Source: Palsa-506 sp963707065 (GTDB lineage Bacteria > Actinomycetota > Actinomycetes > Streptosporangiales > Streptosporangiaceae). Taken from it: a DNA stretch of 64,000 nt. This document shows positions 47,060 to 56,454 of this stretch, in pieces. Below the pieces are notes generated by a model, which saw only the letters and a program-made list of their open reading frames with translations, searched no databases and was not told the origin of the DNA. Position numbers and translations under genes: made by a program. How positions within the stretch are numbered: the first letter of the stretch is position 1; each line of letters begins with the position of its first letter. The DNA is taken from NCBI GenBank assembly GCA_963707065.1, contig CAVPPJ010000058.1:210188-274187 (forward strand), written 5' to 3'.

Positions 47060-47847
47060 CGGAAGAACACCTCCCGCGGATGCATCAGGCGGGCCACCGC
47101 CCAGGGCGGCAGGATCGCGGCAGCGCCCGTGGAGGGGTCGGGCTCGAGCTGGCTGGTGAAGCACCGCACCGCGCCGCTCTTGCGCCACGCGAGGAACGGC
47201 CCGAGATGCACGACGACGGCCTGCTCCCATGGCATCCGGCGATCGCCCGGCATGGCCCAGTGCCAGGCCCAGATGGGCGCCTGCAGATGACTGGCCCCGG
47301 CCGACCGGGCAATCGGCGCCACGGTCCGCCCGACCGCCTCATGATCAGGGTGCCCGTCGAAACGCCATGGCGAGACGATGACGTCGGCCGGCCTGAGTAC
47401 CGCGGCCAGCGCGTCGGCGAGGCGTGCCGTGGCGGCAGCGATGCCGCCGTCATCGAGACCGAGCCTGATAACCGTGCACGCCTCCGCGCCCAGTTCCCGC
47501 AGCGCGGCGGCGGTCTCCCGGCGGCGCTGCGGCCCGAGCTTCTCGCCCGGCCAGCGCAGCGAGCCGGGGTGGCTGGCCTTGCCGTCGGTCACCGCCACGA
47601 GCAACTGCTCGCGGCCCGCGTGCGCGGTCGCGGCGAGCAGGCCGCCGGCCCCGAGCACCTCATCATCGGGGTGCGGTGCCACCACGACCAGCCGGTGCCC
47701 CGGCGGCACCAGCTCATCGGCCGTGGCGACCCGCAGGCCGGGCCAGCCTGTCCAGGCCCGCCACTGCGCGGCCGTCGTCCCCTGGCCGGCGATGAGCCGG
47801 TCCTGCGGCCGGCCCGGGTCCGGGATAGCCGCTGTCGTCATGCTCAT
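47056..47847 (-). CDS. PIG-L family deacetylase
   Basis: A zinc-dependent N-deacetylase (LmbE type), 263 residues. The metal and catalytic motif is VAPHPDDE (His59, Asp61, Asp62), with VTDGKASHPGS further on and the second metal motif DGHPDHEAVGR. Substrates of the family are N-acetylglucosamine conjugates or similar. ATG 47847 overlaps the upstream stop (ATGA), so GTG 47856 is less likely. The position next to a NodS-like methyltransferase suggests deacetylation followed by N-methylation. Confidence 0.92.
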   Translation of the reverse strand: MSMTTAAIPDPGRPQDRLIAGQGTTAAQWRAWTGWPGLRVATADELVPPGHRLVVVAPHPDDEVLGAGGLLAATAHAGREQLLVAVTDGKASHPGSLRWPGEKLGPQRRRETAAALRELGAEACTVIRLGLDDGGIAAATARLADALAAVLRPADVIVSPWRFDGHPDHEAVGRTVAPIARSAGASHLQAPIWAWHWAMPGDRRMPWEQAVVVHLGPFLAWRKSGAVRCFTSQLEPDPSTGAAAILPPWAVARLMHPREVFFR

Positions 47848-48920
47848 AGTCGCCACCCCGGCGCGGAGCGCTGGCCATCGCCCCCGCCCGGCCCACTGCC
47901 GCCCAGCTCACTGCCGTCCGGCTCGCTGCCGCCCAGCTCCTCCCCGCCGGTCAGCCCGCGGCCAAGCTCGGCCAGGTCTCGTTCGGCATGGCTTTGCCGG
48001 ACGAAGACAGGCAGGTCAGCGAAGCGCTGCGCGAGCGCCGCGTCCCGGCACAGCGGCCCGGCTCCGAGCGCGCGGCCGGCGTGCGTGAGCACGGCAGCGA
48101 CCGTCTCCTCGACCGCGGCCCGCGATCGCAGCGCCGGAATGCGCGCCGAGGCCGCGGGGTGCGCGTCGATCCAGCCCGCCGTCTCGGTCAGCAGCGCGCG
48201 GGCGGACGCCAGCGCCACGTCGATCGCACCGAGATGGGCCGCGGCGTGCGGCTCGTCGCGACGGAGCAGGAGATCCGCGACCGCATCGGCGAAGGGGACC
48301 GCGCCGCCGTACCAGCACGCCGCGATCCCGCAGCCGCCCTGCCAGAAACCGGGCCGGGCGGTGTACTGGCCGGGTTTCCCGATCTCGGCGGCCGGAGCGG
48401 CGTCGAAGAGGACATCCCCGCTGGCAGCGCGGCCCATGCCGACCGCGTGCCAGCCATCGGCTGTCACCGTGACCTCCCGCTGGCCGATCTCCACGGCCGC
48501 CAGGCACTGCCTGCCCGCATCGTCCCAGGCGGTGACCAGGGCGTGACTGACGATCTCCGCGCCCGAGCACCATGCCTTGCGGCCGGTCAGGCGGACGCCG
48601 CGGGCGGTCCGCCGGAGCTCAAGGCGCGCCGCCGGCGGCTCGGCCGCCCAGATGGCCCAGGCGGCGGCAGGATCGGAGTCGGGGGCACCGAGCTCGGCCA
48701 TGATCGCCAGCGCGTCGGTGTGCCCTTCGAACAGCTTGGCCAGCGCGAGATCGCTGGCCGCGACCTCGGCCAGCGCCTGCCATCGCCGCAGGGTCTGCCC
48801 GCTGCCGGGCAGCGGAAGGCGGCCCGATCCGGCGGCCAGGCAGCGGGCCAGGCTGCCCGCCAGGTCCGCTGGGCTGCCCGGCTGCTCCGCTGGGCTGCCC
48901 GGCAGGGCAGCTGGCGGCAT
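47844..48920 (-). CDS. Acyl-CoA dehydrogenase-like protein
   Basis: A 358-residue flavoprotein-like enzyme of the acyl-CoA dehydrogenase fold. Recognisable parts are LALAKLFEGHTDALAIM, the middle beta domain (VRLTGRKAWCSGAEIVSHALVTA) and the helical C-terminal domain (HLGAIDVALASARALLTETAGWID, RSRAAVEETVAAVL, FVRQSHAERDLAELG). The last 30 residues are Gly/Ser/Glu repeats. The family base could not be placed with certainty. ATG 48918-48920 overlaps the glycosyltransferase stop by one base (TGATG). Confidence 0.82.
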   Translation of the reverse strand: MPPAALPGSPAEQPGSPADLAGSLARCLAAGSGRLPLPGSGQTLRRWQALAEVAASDLALAKLFEGHTDALAIMAELGAPDSDPAAAWAIWAAEPPAARLELRRTARGVRLTGRKAWCSGAEIVSHALVTAWDDAGRQCLAAVEIGQREVTVTADGWHAVGMGRAASGDVLFDAAPAAEIGKPGQYTARPGFWQGGCGIAACWYGGAVPFADAVADLLLRRDEPHAAAHLGAIDVALASARALLTETAGWIDAHPAASARIPALRSRAAVEETVAAVLTHAGRALGAGPLCRDAALAQRFADLPVFVRQSHAERDLAELGRGLTGGEELGGSEPDGSELGGSGPGGGDGQRSAPGWRL

Positions 48921-49609
48921 CACGGTCGGCCCGCCAGCCGGGCCAGGTAGCCGGCGAAACCGGCCGGCGCCCGGCCCACCAGCCGGGCGCTGGTGATCAC
49001 GGGGAGATCCGCTGCCCACACGACGGGCTCACCCAGCGCGGCCAGCCGTCCGATCATCGCGACGTCCTCCTCGGCGGCCACTGCCGGGAAGCCGCCGGCC
49101 GCCAGGTAGGCGCTGGCCGCCATCGACATGTTGGCGCCATGCACGTGCCGGTGACCGTCACGCGCGCGGTACCGCGTGCGGTACCGCGGCTCGGCGTGCG
49201 GCGGATGCTGCGACCAGTCGGCCACCTGGACCGTGCCGATCACCGCGCGGGCGCCGAGCCTGGCATGGGCAAGCTGCCGGACGATCCAGTCGGGCGGGAC
49301 GGTGGAGTCGGCATCGGTGGTGGCCAGCCACAATCCCGCCGGATCGCGGGCTCCGATCAGGTGCCGGCAACCCGCCTCGCGCGCGGCGCCGACACTGCGT
49401 GCCTGGCACGCGATGTGCTCCAGCCGGCCGAACGGAGCCGGGTCAGCCGCGCGCACCGCCGCGAGCGAGCCGTCAGCGCAGGCGTCGAGGACAACCACGA
49501 CAGAAACCGGCACCCCGGCCCGCGCCGCGGCCGTGCCCAGCGCCGCGAGGCAGGCCGGCAGCAGGGCTTCCTCATCGTGCGCCGGGATAACGACGCCGAC
49601 CCGGGTCAC
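48920..49609 (-). CDS. Family 2 glycosyltransferase
   Basis: A 229-residue GT-A fold enzyme: VGVVIPAHDEEALLPACL at the start, VVVLDACADGS, the DxD-like TTDADSTVPPDWI, and EEDVAMIGRL as the catalytic acid region. No membrane helix is present, so it acts in the cytoplasm or at the membrane surface. The open frame reaches to 49867, but the GTG at 49609 is directly in front of the fold; no good ribosome site helps the choice. It is the first gene of the overlapping operon GT2, ACAD-like, PIG-L, methyltransferase. Confidence 0.87.
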   Translation of the reverse strand: MTRVGVVIPAHDEEALLPACLAALGTAAARAGVPVSVVVVLDACADGSLAAVRAADPAPFGRLEHIACQARSVGAAREAGCRHLIGARDPAGLWLATTDADSTVPPDWIVRQLAHARLGARAVIGTVQVADWSQHPPHAEPRYRTRYRARDGHRHVHGANMSMAASAYLAAGGFPAVAAEEDVAMIGRLAALGEPVVWAADLPVITSARLVGRAPAGFAGYLARLAGRP

Positions 49610-50017
49610 CGCCAGCCCGGACCCGCTGGACACCCGCACCGCGCCCGTCGGCACAGTGCCCGCCTCTGCACGGCGGCCGTCGGCACCGCGCCGGCGTCGG
49701 CATTGCACCCCCGGCCGCCCGGCAACCGATCGATCAGTTTTCCGGGTAGCAGCTTGCCACCATCCCCTCGTCACGACCGAGAGCCGCCATCTCGTCGTCA
49801 GCACCCCGGCCGGCCACGCGGCACCCCGGCCGGCCCGCGGCGCACTACCCCCGGTTCCGCCCCGCAAACAATCCCCGCAGGCAGCCGTCCGTGCCGTGGC
49901 CAGTCCGCCGCGCGGCTAAGGTCCGGCGGCCGTGCCAGGCCGAGCCGGCCCGCCGGGCCGGGGCCGGGCCAGTGCCCTAGCCGAGCCAGTGCCCAGCCGA
50001 GCCGGCCGCCCGGCCGA
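49610..50017. other. Intergenic stretch between two leftward operons
   Basis: No gene is supported. The right-hand end beyond the kinase stop (49920-50017) is full of GCCGAGCC/GGCCGG repeats able to form hairpins and may end the sugar operon. The part near 49715-49760 is less GC-rich and may hold the promoter of the glycosyltransferase operon. Confidence 0.5.
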
Positions 50018-51094
50018 TCAGCTGGCTGGGCTCAGGTAGGCCGCGCGGAGCCGCTCCTCGGCGCCCACCGGCGCCCCGACGTGATCAAGCCCGAGCAGCG
50101 CAGCCCCGGCAACGGCCGGGACATCCACAATGTGCAGGAACGACCCCGGGGCGCGGGCCGCCAGCCCGGCCGCGATGCCGTCCGTCAGCATCGGATCCCT
50201 CGCGGTGAGCAGGCCGCCGCCGAGTATGACCGGCACGGCCTGCCCGGTCAGGCCAAGGCGGCGGATCATCGCGACCGCCATGGCCACGACCTCGTCGGCG
50301 AGCCGGGCGACCACTTTGCGCGCCACCTCGTCGCCGCGGGCCGCCGTGCCCAGCAGCACGGGCGCCAGCCCGAGCAACTCGTCTTCGGGAATCTTGCCGT
50401 AATGGATGCCGATGCCGACGTCGCTTGCCGTGGGCATGCCGAAATAGGCCGCCACTGCCTCGCGGAGCATCGTCCGGGGCCCGCGGCCGTCCTCATCCCG
50501 GACCGCCCACCAGAGGGCTTCCCGGCCGAGGCCCTCCCCGCCGCCCCAGTCGCCGGTGACCGGGCCGAGAGCCGGAAACCGGGCTTCGCGCCCGTCCGGC
50601 GCCACCGCGACGCAGTTGATGCCGGCGCCGCAGGTAACGGCCACGCCCCAGTGCCGGACCGGAGTACCCGCACCGGTGCCGGTGCCGATCAGCCCTGGCA
50701 CCAGGCCGGCCCGCAGGATGGCGAACGTGTCATTGACCACGGTGCAGGTCAGCGCCCATCCCTGCGCGTTCAGCGCGGCGCCGAGCCGCTCTTCATCCTC
50801 GGCCAGGTCGGCCCCGGCCAGGCAGGCCGACACATGCCCGGCCATCAGGACGCTGTCAGCCGCCGGGGCGCCGTCAGCCGCCGGGGCGCCGTCAGCCGCC
50901 CGGGCCGCCTGCCGCGCGGCGGCCGTGGCCAGCCGCCCGATGACCGCCATCGCCTCGTCTAGCCCGATGATGTGCGCGTTCGAGCCGGGGCCGCGGGCGG
51001 ACGCCAGCAGGGTGCCGTCGGCGGCCACCAGCGCGACGTCGGTCTTGCTGTTCCCGCCGTCGATGGCCAGGACAGCGGCCCGGCCGGCGGTCAC
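50018..51094 (-). CDS. BadF/BadG-type sugar kinase (GlcNAc kinase-like)
   Basis: An ASKHA-fold kinase of 358 residues. Phosphate-1 loop AIDGGNSKTDVALV, phosphate-2 region VTCGAGINCVAV, and ALGPVTGDWGGGEGLGREALWW are typical of the BadF group that includes N-acetylglucosamine kinase. A small APAADG repeat (residues about 69-81) is an insertion without known role. GTG 51094 overlaps the stop of the GH4 gene (GTGA). It is the last gene of the leftward sugar operon, so it probably phosphorylates the released sugar. Confidence 0.88.
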   Translation of the reverse strand: MTAGRAAVLAIDGGNSKTDVALVAADGTLLASARGPGSNAHIIGLDEAMAVIGRLATAAARQAARAADGAPAADGAPAADSVLMAGHVSACLAGADLAEDEERLGAALNAQGWALTCTVVNDTFAILRAGLVPGLIGTGTGAGTPVRHWGVAVTCGAGINCVAVAPDGREARFPALGPVTGDWGGGEGLGREALWWAVRDEDGRGPRTMLREAVAAYFGMPTASDVGIGIHYGKIPEDELLGLAPVLLGTAARGDEVARKVVARLADEVVAMAVAMIRRLGLTGQAVPVILGGGLLTARDPMLTDGIAAGLAARAPGSFLHIVDVPAVAGAALLGLDHVGAPVGAEERLRAAYLSPAS

Positions 51095-52356
51095 CGGCCC
51101 GCGGTCCAGGGCAGGTAGCCGCTGTTCTCCGCGATCAGCCGGTCAGCCAGCTGAAAGGCCAGGTCGAACTGGCCGACCAGCGGGTGCGCGAGCAGCGCCG
51201 CGGCCACCCGTGAGCGCCCGCCGCGCAGCGCCGCGTCCACGGCCAGCTCCTCGTAGGCCGATACATGCGCGACCAGCCCGCGCATCAGCGGGCCGAGCGG
51301 GGCGACCGGGACGGGCGCGGCGCCGCCGGCGCCGATCACGGCCGGCACTTCGATCACCGCGTCGTCGGGCAGGAACGGCATCGTGCCGGCGTTGCGCACG
51401 TTCACGACCTGCGTGTCCCCGGTGTCGCCGGCCAGCGACGCGAGCAGCGCCACGGCCGCCTCCGAGTAGAAGGCGCCGCCCCGCTCGCCGAGCAGCGCCG
51501 GCTTGCGGTCCAGCGCCGGATCGGCATACATATCCAGCAGCCGCCGCTCGATCTCGGCGACCTCCTGCGCGCGCGTCGGCCGGCCGCGTTCCTCCGCCAC
51601 GACGGCGTCATGCGCGTAGAAATAGCGCAGGTAATACGACGGGACTGCGCCAATCTCATGAATAACGGATTCAGGCAGCCCGGTGTGACCCGCGATCTGC
51701 TCGCCATGGGCGGCGATCAGCTCCGGCAGCCGGTCGGTGCCGTCCACCACGGCGGCCCGCTCCCAGGTCAGGTGATTGAGCCCGACGTGGTCGAGCATCA
51801 CCCGCCCCGGCGGCACGCCGAGTAGTGCCGCGAATCCGCGCTGGAAGCCGATCGCGACATTGCACAACCCGATCGCCCGGTGCCCGCCGTCGAGCAGGGC
51901 CCGGGTGACGATCCCGACCGGGTTGGTGAAGTCGATGATCCAGGCGCCCTCGGCAGCACGGCGGCGGGCTCGTTCAGCAATGTCGAGAACCACCGGTACG
52001 GTGCGGAGCGCCTTCGCGAGGCCGCCCGCCCCGGTCGTCTCCTGGCCGATGCAGCCGCATTCCAGCGGCCAGGTCTCGTCGCGGTGCCGGGCCGCCTGGC
52101 CGCCGACCCGCAACTGCAGCAGCACCGCGCCGGCGCCGTCCAGCCCGTCATCGGTACTGGTGGTCCAGCGGAGCGCGGCCGGGTGCCCGTAGGCGCGCAT
52201 GATCCGCGCCGAGACCGGGCCGACCACGGCCAGCCGGGCCTCGTCCGGGTCGACCAGGACCAGCTCGGTTACTTTGACGTCGCCCGCCAGCCGGGCAATC
52301 CCGTCGACAAGCTCGGGGGTGTAGGTGGACCCGCCGCCGATCACCGCAAGCTTCAT
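51091..52356 (-). CDS. GH4 family glycosidase (6-phospho-beta-glucosidase-like)
   Basis: An NAD+ and metal-dependent glycosidase, 421 residues. NAD+ site AVIGGGSTYTPEL at the N terminus, IDFTNPVGIVT, the metal-site Cys in GLCNVAIGFQRG and His in GLNHLTWERA are all present. QVVNVRNAGTMPFLPDDAVIEVP in the C-terminal half is also typical. GH4 enzymes hydrolyse phosphorylated or free glycosides. ATG 52356 overlaps the stop of the upstream ATPase gene (ATGA). With an ABC importer instead of a PTS, the kinases around it may supply the phosphate. Confidence 0.93.
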   Translation of the reverse strand: MKLAVIGGGSTYTPELVDGIARLAGDVKVTELVLVDPDEARLAVVGPVSARIMRAYGHPAALRWTTSTDDGLDGAGAVLLQLRVGGQAARHRDETWPLECGCIGQETTGAGGLAKALRTVPVVLDIAERARRRAAEGAWIIDFTNPVGIVTRALLDGGHRAIGLCNVAIGFQRGFAALLGVPPGRVMLDHVGLNHLTWERAAVVDGTDRLPELIAAHGEQIAGHTGLPESVIHEIGAVPSYYLRYFYAHDAVVAEERGRPTRAQEVAEIERRLLDMYADPALDRKPALLGERGGAFYSEAAVALLASLAGDTGDTQVVNVRNAGTMPFLPDDAVIEVPAVIGAGGAAPVPVAPLGPLMRGLVAHVSAYEELAVDAALRGGRSRVAAALLAHPLVGQFDLAFQLADRLIAENSGYLPWTAGR

Positions 52357-53387
52357 CCGAAGGCCTTTACTTCCGCGCCGGCCCGGGCGACGTGGCAGGC
52401 GACGTCGTGATCGGGCGCCAGCTGGCTGAGCTCGGGCGTGACCTGGTGGCATTCGTCGATCGCCAGCGGGCAGCGCCAGCGGAACCGGCAGCCGGGCGTG
52501 GGGTCGATCACCCGCGGCGGCTCGCCCCGGTCGGTCTCGGCCCCCACCGCCAGCGGCGCCCGCGGGTCGGGCACGGCCGACAGGAGCAGCTGGGTATAAG
52601 GGTGCCGCGGACTGGCCAGCACCTCTTCGGACGGGCCCTGCTCGGCGATCCGGCCCGCGTACATGATGATCAGCCGGTCCGCCACGTAGCGGGCGCTGGC
52701 GATGTCGTGGGTGATGTAGAGGAACGACACCCCCTGCTCATCCCGCAGCTGCGTCATCAGGTTAAGCAGCCCGATCCGGATCGAGACGTCCAGCATGGAG
52801 ACCGGCTCGTCGGCCAGGATCAGCTTCGGCCGCAGGGCCAGGGCCTGGGCGAAGCCGACCCGCTGCCGCTGACCGCCACTCAGCTCGTGCGGGAACCGCT
52901 GCAGCGCCTCGGCGGCCGGTGTCAGCCCCACCGTCTCGAACACCTGTTCCGCCGCCGCCCGCTGCTGCTCGCCGGACAGCTCGGGCCGGTGCAGCTTGAG
53001 GCAGCGCAGCACGCCGTGGGACACCCGGAAGACCGGGTTGATCGACGCGAACGGGTCCTGGAAGACCATCGGCACGTCGCCCCGGTAGCGGAGTACGTCC
53101 TGGCGCGAGCGGATGGCCGACAGCGGCCGGCCCTGGAAGTGGATCTCGCCGCTGGTCGGCTTGTAGAGCCTGGCCAGCAGCCGGGCGATCGTGCTCTTGC
53201 CGCTGCCGCTTTCCCCGGCCAGGGCAACGATCTGCCGCTCGCCGATGGAGATGCTGACGTCATCGACGGCGTGCAGCTTCTGCCGGGACAGGGCGCCGCC
53301 GATCTTGAAATGCTTGGTCAGGCCCTCGGTCCGCAGCAGCGGCGGGGCCGGGTTCTGGCCGTCGGCCAGCGCTGCCGGGTCAGTCAT
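52353..53387 (-). CDS. Oligopeptide/oligosaccharide ABC transporter ATP-binding protein (OppF type)
   Basis: A 344-residue ATPase of the Opp/Dpp family. Walker A is GESGSGKST, the signature is ELSGGQRQRVGFAQAL, and Walker B is LILADEPVSMLDVS. The C-terminal oligopeptide-transporter domain has PDPRAPL and the Cys-bearing PGCRFRWRCPLAIDECHQVTPEL. ATG 53387 overlaps the OppD-type gene by 8 nt. Works with the two permeases and the binding protein to import a sugar oligomer, as inferred from the glycosidase and kinases in the operon. Confidence 0.92.
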   Translation of the reverse strand: MTDPAALADGQNPAPPLLRTEGLTKHFKIGGALSRQKLHAVDDVSISIGERQIVALAGESGSGKSTIARLLARLYKPTSGEIHFQGRPLSAIRSRQDVLRYRGDVPMVFQDPFASINPVFRVSHGVLRCLKLHRPELSGEQQRAAAEQVFETVGLTPAAEALQRFPHELSGGQRQRVGFAQALALRPKLILADEPVSMLDVSIRIGLLNLMTQLRDEQGVSFLYITHDIASARYVADRLIIMYAGRIAEQGPSEEVLASPRHPYTQLLLSAVPDPRAPLAVGAETDRGEPPRVIDPTPGCRFRWRCPLAIDECHQVTPELSQLAPDHDVACHVARAGAEVKAFG

Positions 53388-54405
53388 GGCTGGCGCCGCC
53401 TTCGTCGTGCAGGAAGCAGCGGACATCGATACCGTCCACGCTGTACAACTCGGGGGCCTCCTCCTCGCACCGGGACATGACCTTCGGGCAGCGCGGGGCG
53501 AACCGGCAGCCGGCCGGCGGCCGGGCCAGGTCCGGCGGCCGGCCGGGGATGCCGGTCAGCGGGACTCGGGGGCCCCTGATCGAGGGGAAGGCGTCCAGCA
53601 GGCCGGCACTGTACGGGTGCAGCGGGGAGTCGAACACGTGCCGGGTGGGGCCGAGCTCCGCGACCTGGCCCGCATACATCACCATCAGCCGGTCGGAGAA
53701 GTGACTGACCAGCGACATGTCGTGGGTGACGAAGATGATGGCAAAGCCCAGCTCCTCCTGCAGTTCCTTGATCTGGACCATCAGCGAGCGCTGCGCCACG
53801 ACATCGAGGGCGGACGTGGGCTCGTCCATGATCACCAAGTCGGGGGTGAGCAGCATCGCCATCGCGATCATGGAGCGCTGCCGCATCCCGCCGGACAGCT
53901 GGTGCGGGTAGCTCTTGAGGTGCGCCGGGTCGATGCCGACCATCTTGAGCACCTCGGCCGACCGGGCGGCGACCTCCGCCTTGGCGGTCATGCCGTGCGC
54001 CCGCATGGCGTCCCTGAACTGCGCCTCGATCGACTTCACCGGGTTGAGCGCGTTCATCGCGCTCTGCATGACCACCGACATGTCCTTCCACCGGACCGTG
54101 GCCATCTCCTTGTCAGTGAGCCCCACCATGTTCTGGCCCTGGAAGATGACGCTGCCGCCGGTAATGGCCGCCGGCGAGACCAGGAGCTGGGCAATGGCGA
54201 ACAGCAGCGTGGACTTGCCGCAGCCGGACTCGCCGACGATGCCGATGAACTCGCCCGGGTCCAGGTGGAAGCTGACGTTGTCCACCGCGACCACGGTTCC
54301 GCGATCCATGGCGTACTCGACCGACAGATCGCGCACGGTCAGCATCGCGCCCGCCCGCCCGGCCGGGGCGCGGCCGGCGACCTCGTTACGCGGTTGGCTT
54401 GACAC
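53380..54405 (-). CDS. ABC transporter ATP-binding protein (OppD type)
   Basis: A 341-residue ATPase. Walker A is GESGCGKST, the signature is QLSGGMRQRSMIAMAM, Walker B is LVIMDEPTSALDV, and the C-terminal Cys cluster is AGCRFAPRCPKVMSRC. GTG 54405 (VSSQPRNE) has GGGGGAAGC before it and overlaps the OppC-type gene by 20 nt; ATG 54345 (MLTVRDLSVEY), right at the start of the domain, is an alternative. Confidence 0.92.
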   Translation of the reverse strand: MSSQPRNEVAGRAPAGRAGAMLTVRDLSVEYAMDRGTVVAVDNVSFHLDPGEFIGIVGESGCGKSTLLFAIAQLLVSPAAITGGSVIFQGQNMVGLTDKEMATVRWKDMSVVMQSAMNALNPVKSIEAQFRDAMRAHGMTAKAEVAARSAEVLKMVGIDPAHLKSYPHQLSGGMRQRSMIAMAMLLTPDLVIMDEPTSALDVVAQRSLMVQIKELQEELGFAIIFVTHDMSLVSHFSDRLMVMYAGQVAELGPTRHVFDSPLHPYSAGLLDAFPSIRGPRVPLTGIPGRPPDLARPPAGCRFAPRCPKVMSRCEEEAPELYSVDGIDVRCFLHDEGGASHD

Positions 54406-55360
54406 GCTTCCCCCGCATGCTCCGCGCCGACCGCAGGGCCGGGTTGCCGATCTCATCGAATGCGTAGTTGAGCAGCGCGAACGCGGCGCCCAGGGCCACG
54501 ATGCACAGGCCGGGAGCGATGATCCACAGCGGCAGGCCGATCTGGAACGCCTCCTCCTGCTCCGCCCAGTACAGCATGGTCCCCCAGCTGGTCACGGCCG
54601 GGTTGCCGAGCCCGATGAACTGCAGGCTGGAGGAAAACAGCACCGCGTACAGCGCGTTGGTCAGGAAGCTGGCCACGAGCAGCGACGTCATCGTCGGGAT
54701 GATCTCCACGACGATGATGTACAGCGAGCGCTCGCCCCTGACCTTCGCCGCCTGGAGGAAGTCCCGGTTGCGCAGGGATAGCGCCTGGGACCGAAGCTGG
54801 CGCGCCGTGAAGGACCATCCGGTCGCGGTGATGACGACGATCATGACCAGGGTGCCGACCCCGTGCAGGTAGCTGCCGATGATGATGAGCAGCGGGAACA
54901 GCGGGATGACCAGCAGCACGTCGGTGACCAGGCTGAGGCTCCCGTCCCAGGCGCCGCCCAGGTAGGCCGCGGCCACGCCGACCAGCATCGCGATGACAGT
55001 GGCGCCGACCCCGACCCCGAAGGCGATCAGGAGCACCGGCCGGGTGCCCCACACCACCTGGGCGTAAATGTCCTGCCCGAAGGACGTCGTGCCCAGCAGG
55101 TGGCGCAGCGACGGGCCGAGGGACCGCGGGTAGATCTCGGCGTTCGGGTTGTCGTGCGCGATGACTCCGGGGAACAGGGCAACCAGAATAAAGAGCGCTA
55201 GCAGCGCTGCGCCGGCGGTTGCCTTGCCGTTCGACCGCACCGCGCGGGCCATCCGCCGCAGCCCGCGGGCGCCGGTGATCCCCTCGCCCGGCGCTGGCAT
55301 GAGGAGCGGACCGACCGCGTCGGTATCGCCGGTCTCGGTGTAGCCGCCAAGCACCGACAT
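54386..55360 (-). CDS. ABC transporter permease (OppC type)
   Basis: A 324-residue inner-membrane subunit. The N-terminal OppC-type segment (KATAGAALLALFILVALFPGVIA) is followed by GTTSFGQDIYAQVVWGTR and five further helices. The EAA loop is FLQAAKVRGERSLYIIVVEIIPTM. The C terminus NPALRSARSMRGKR is basic. It begins 2 nt after the stop of the OppB-type gene. Confidence 0.92.
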   Translation of the reverse strand: MSVLGGYTETGDTDAVGPLLMPAPGEGITGARGLRRMARAVRSNGKATAGAALLALFILVALFPGVIAHDNPNAEIYPRSLGPSLRHLLGTTSFGQDIYAQVVWGTRPVLLIAFGVGVGATVIAMLVGVAAAYLGGAWDGSLSLVTDVLLVIPLFPLLIIIGSYLHGVGTLVMIVVITATGWSFTARQLRSQALSLRNRDFLQAAKVRGERSLYIIVVEIIPTMTSLLVASFLTNALYAVLFSSSLQFIGLGNPAVTSWGTMLYWAEQEEAFQIGLPLWIIAPGLCIVALGAAFALLNYAFDEIGNPALRSARSMRGKRVKPTA

Positions 55361-55362
55361 GG

Positions 55363-56349
55363 CTACCTCGCCCCCCTGGTCCGCGGGTCCAGCACAGCCG
55401 TGGCGATGTCGGAGAGCAGGATCGCCACCAGCACGGCCACGGTGATCAGCAGGAACAGCGCCTGCATGAGCGGGTAGTCGTTGTTGCTGACGGCCTGCAG
55501 CAGCAGGTAGCCGACGCCCTGGTAATTGAAGACTTCCTCGATCAGGATCGCGCCGCCGACCACGAACCCGAGGGACAGGGCAAAGCCGGTGAGGTTGGGC
55601 AGGATCGCGTTCCGGGCCGCGTAGTCGAGCATGATGCGGCGGCCGGGCAGGCCCTTGGCCCGGGCCATCCGCACGTAGTCCTCGGCCAGCGTCGTGATCA
55701 TGGTGTTGCGCATGGTGAGGATCCAGATGCCGATGGTGGTGATCAGCAGCGTGAACGCGGGCAGGATGGCGTGCTCAAGCACGTTGCCGATGAACGAGGG
55801 CGTGAGCGCCGGCGTCAGCGTGTAGTTGTAGCTGAAGAAGTACGGCAGCCAGTGCAGCTTTACGCCGAATATCAGGATCAGTATCAGGCCGATCCAGAAG
55901 TAGGGAACCACCGTCATGATCACGAAGATCGGCGGCATGAGGCTGTCCAGCCGGCCGCCGCGCTTCCAGGCGCCGAGGATGCCGATGCCGGTACCCAGGA
56001 TGAAGGCCAGCACCGTCGTGACGCCGACCAGGCCGAGGGTCCACGGGATCGCGTCCAGCACGACCCGCCCGACCGATGCGCCGGGCTCGGTGGTCAGCGA
56101 GGTGCCGAACTTGCCGGTAAACACATTGCCCAGGTAACTGAAGTACTGCGCGACCACGTTCTGATGCGCGCCCACGCCGAACTGCGCCTCGAGCACCTTG
56201 ACCGCCTGCGGGCTGATCCCGCCCTTGAACTTGCCGATGATCGCGAGAGCCGGATTGCCCGGCATCAGCCGCGGCAGCACGAAGTTCAGCGTGAGCGCCA
56301 CCCACAAGGTCAGCAAGAAGAAGCCCAGGCGGCGCAGCAAGAACCTCAT
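55363..56349 (-). CDS. ABC transporter permease (OppB type)
   Basis: A 328-residue inner-membrane subunit with six helices. MRFLLRRLGFFLLTLWVALTLNFVLPRLMPGNP is the typical OppB start. The EAA loop region is DYVRMARAKGLPGRRIMLDYAARNAILP. The end RTRGAR is as in the family. It lies about 105 nt after the binding-protein gene. Confidence 0.93.
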   Translation of the reverse strand: MRFLLRRLGFFLLTLWVALTLNFVLPRLMPGNPALAIIGKFKGGISPQAVKVLEAQFGVGAHQNVVAQYFSYLGNVFTGKFGTSLTTEPGASVGRVVLDAIPWTLGLVGVTTVLAFILGTGIGILGAWKRGGRLDSLMPPIFVIMTVVPYFWIGLILILIFGVKLHWLPYFFSYNYTLTPALTPSFIGNVLEHAILPAFTLLITTIGIWILTMRNTMITTLAEDYVRMARAKGLPGRRIMLDYAARNAILPNLTGFALSLGFVVGGAILIEEVFNYQGVGYLLLQAVSNNDYPLMQALFLLITVAVLVAILLSDIATAVLDPRTRGAR

Positions 56350-56454
56350 GCGCTCCTCCTGGTGCTCATCCGATCCTTCTCCTTACGCTCGCTCAACCGG
56401 GCGGGCCGCCCCCGGGCGGCCCGCGCACGCGGGCCGCCCGGGGGGCAGGCACTA

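Noticed and set aside
47080..48546. 488-codon plus-strand frame opposite the PIG-L and ACAD-like genes
   Set aside because: Shadow frame; consists of Arg/Pro/Ser-rich sequence and contains SPPGPLPP-type low complexity, while the minus strand has overlapping real genes.
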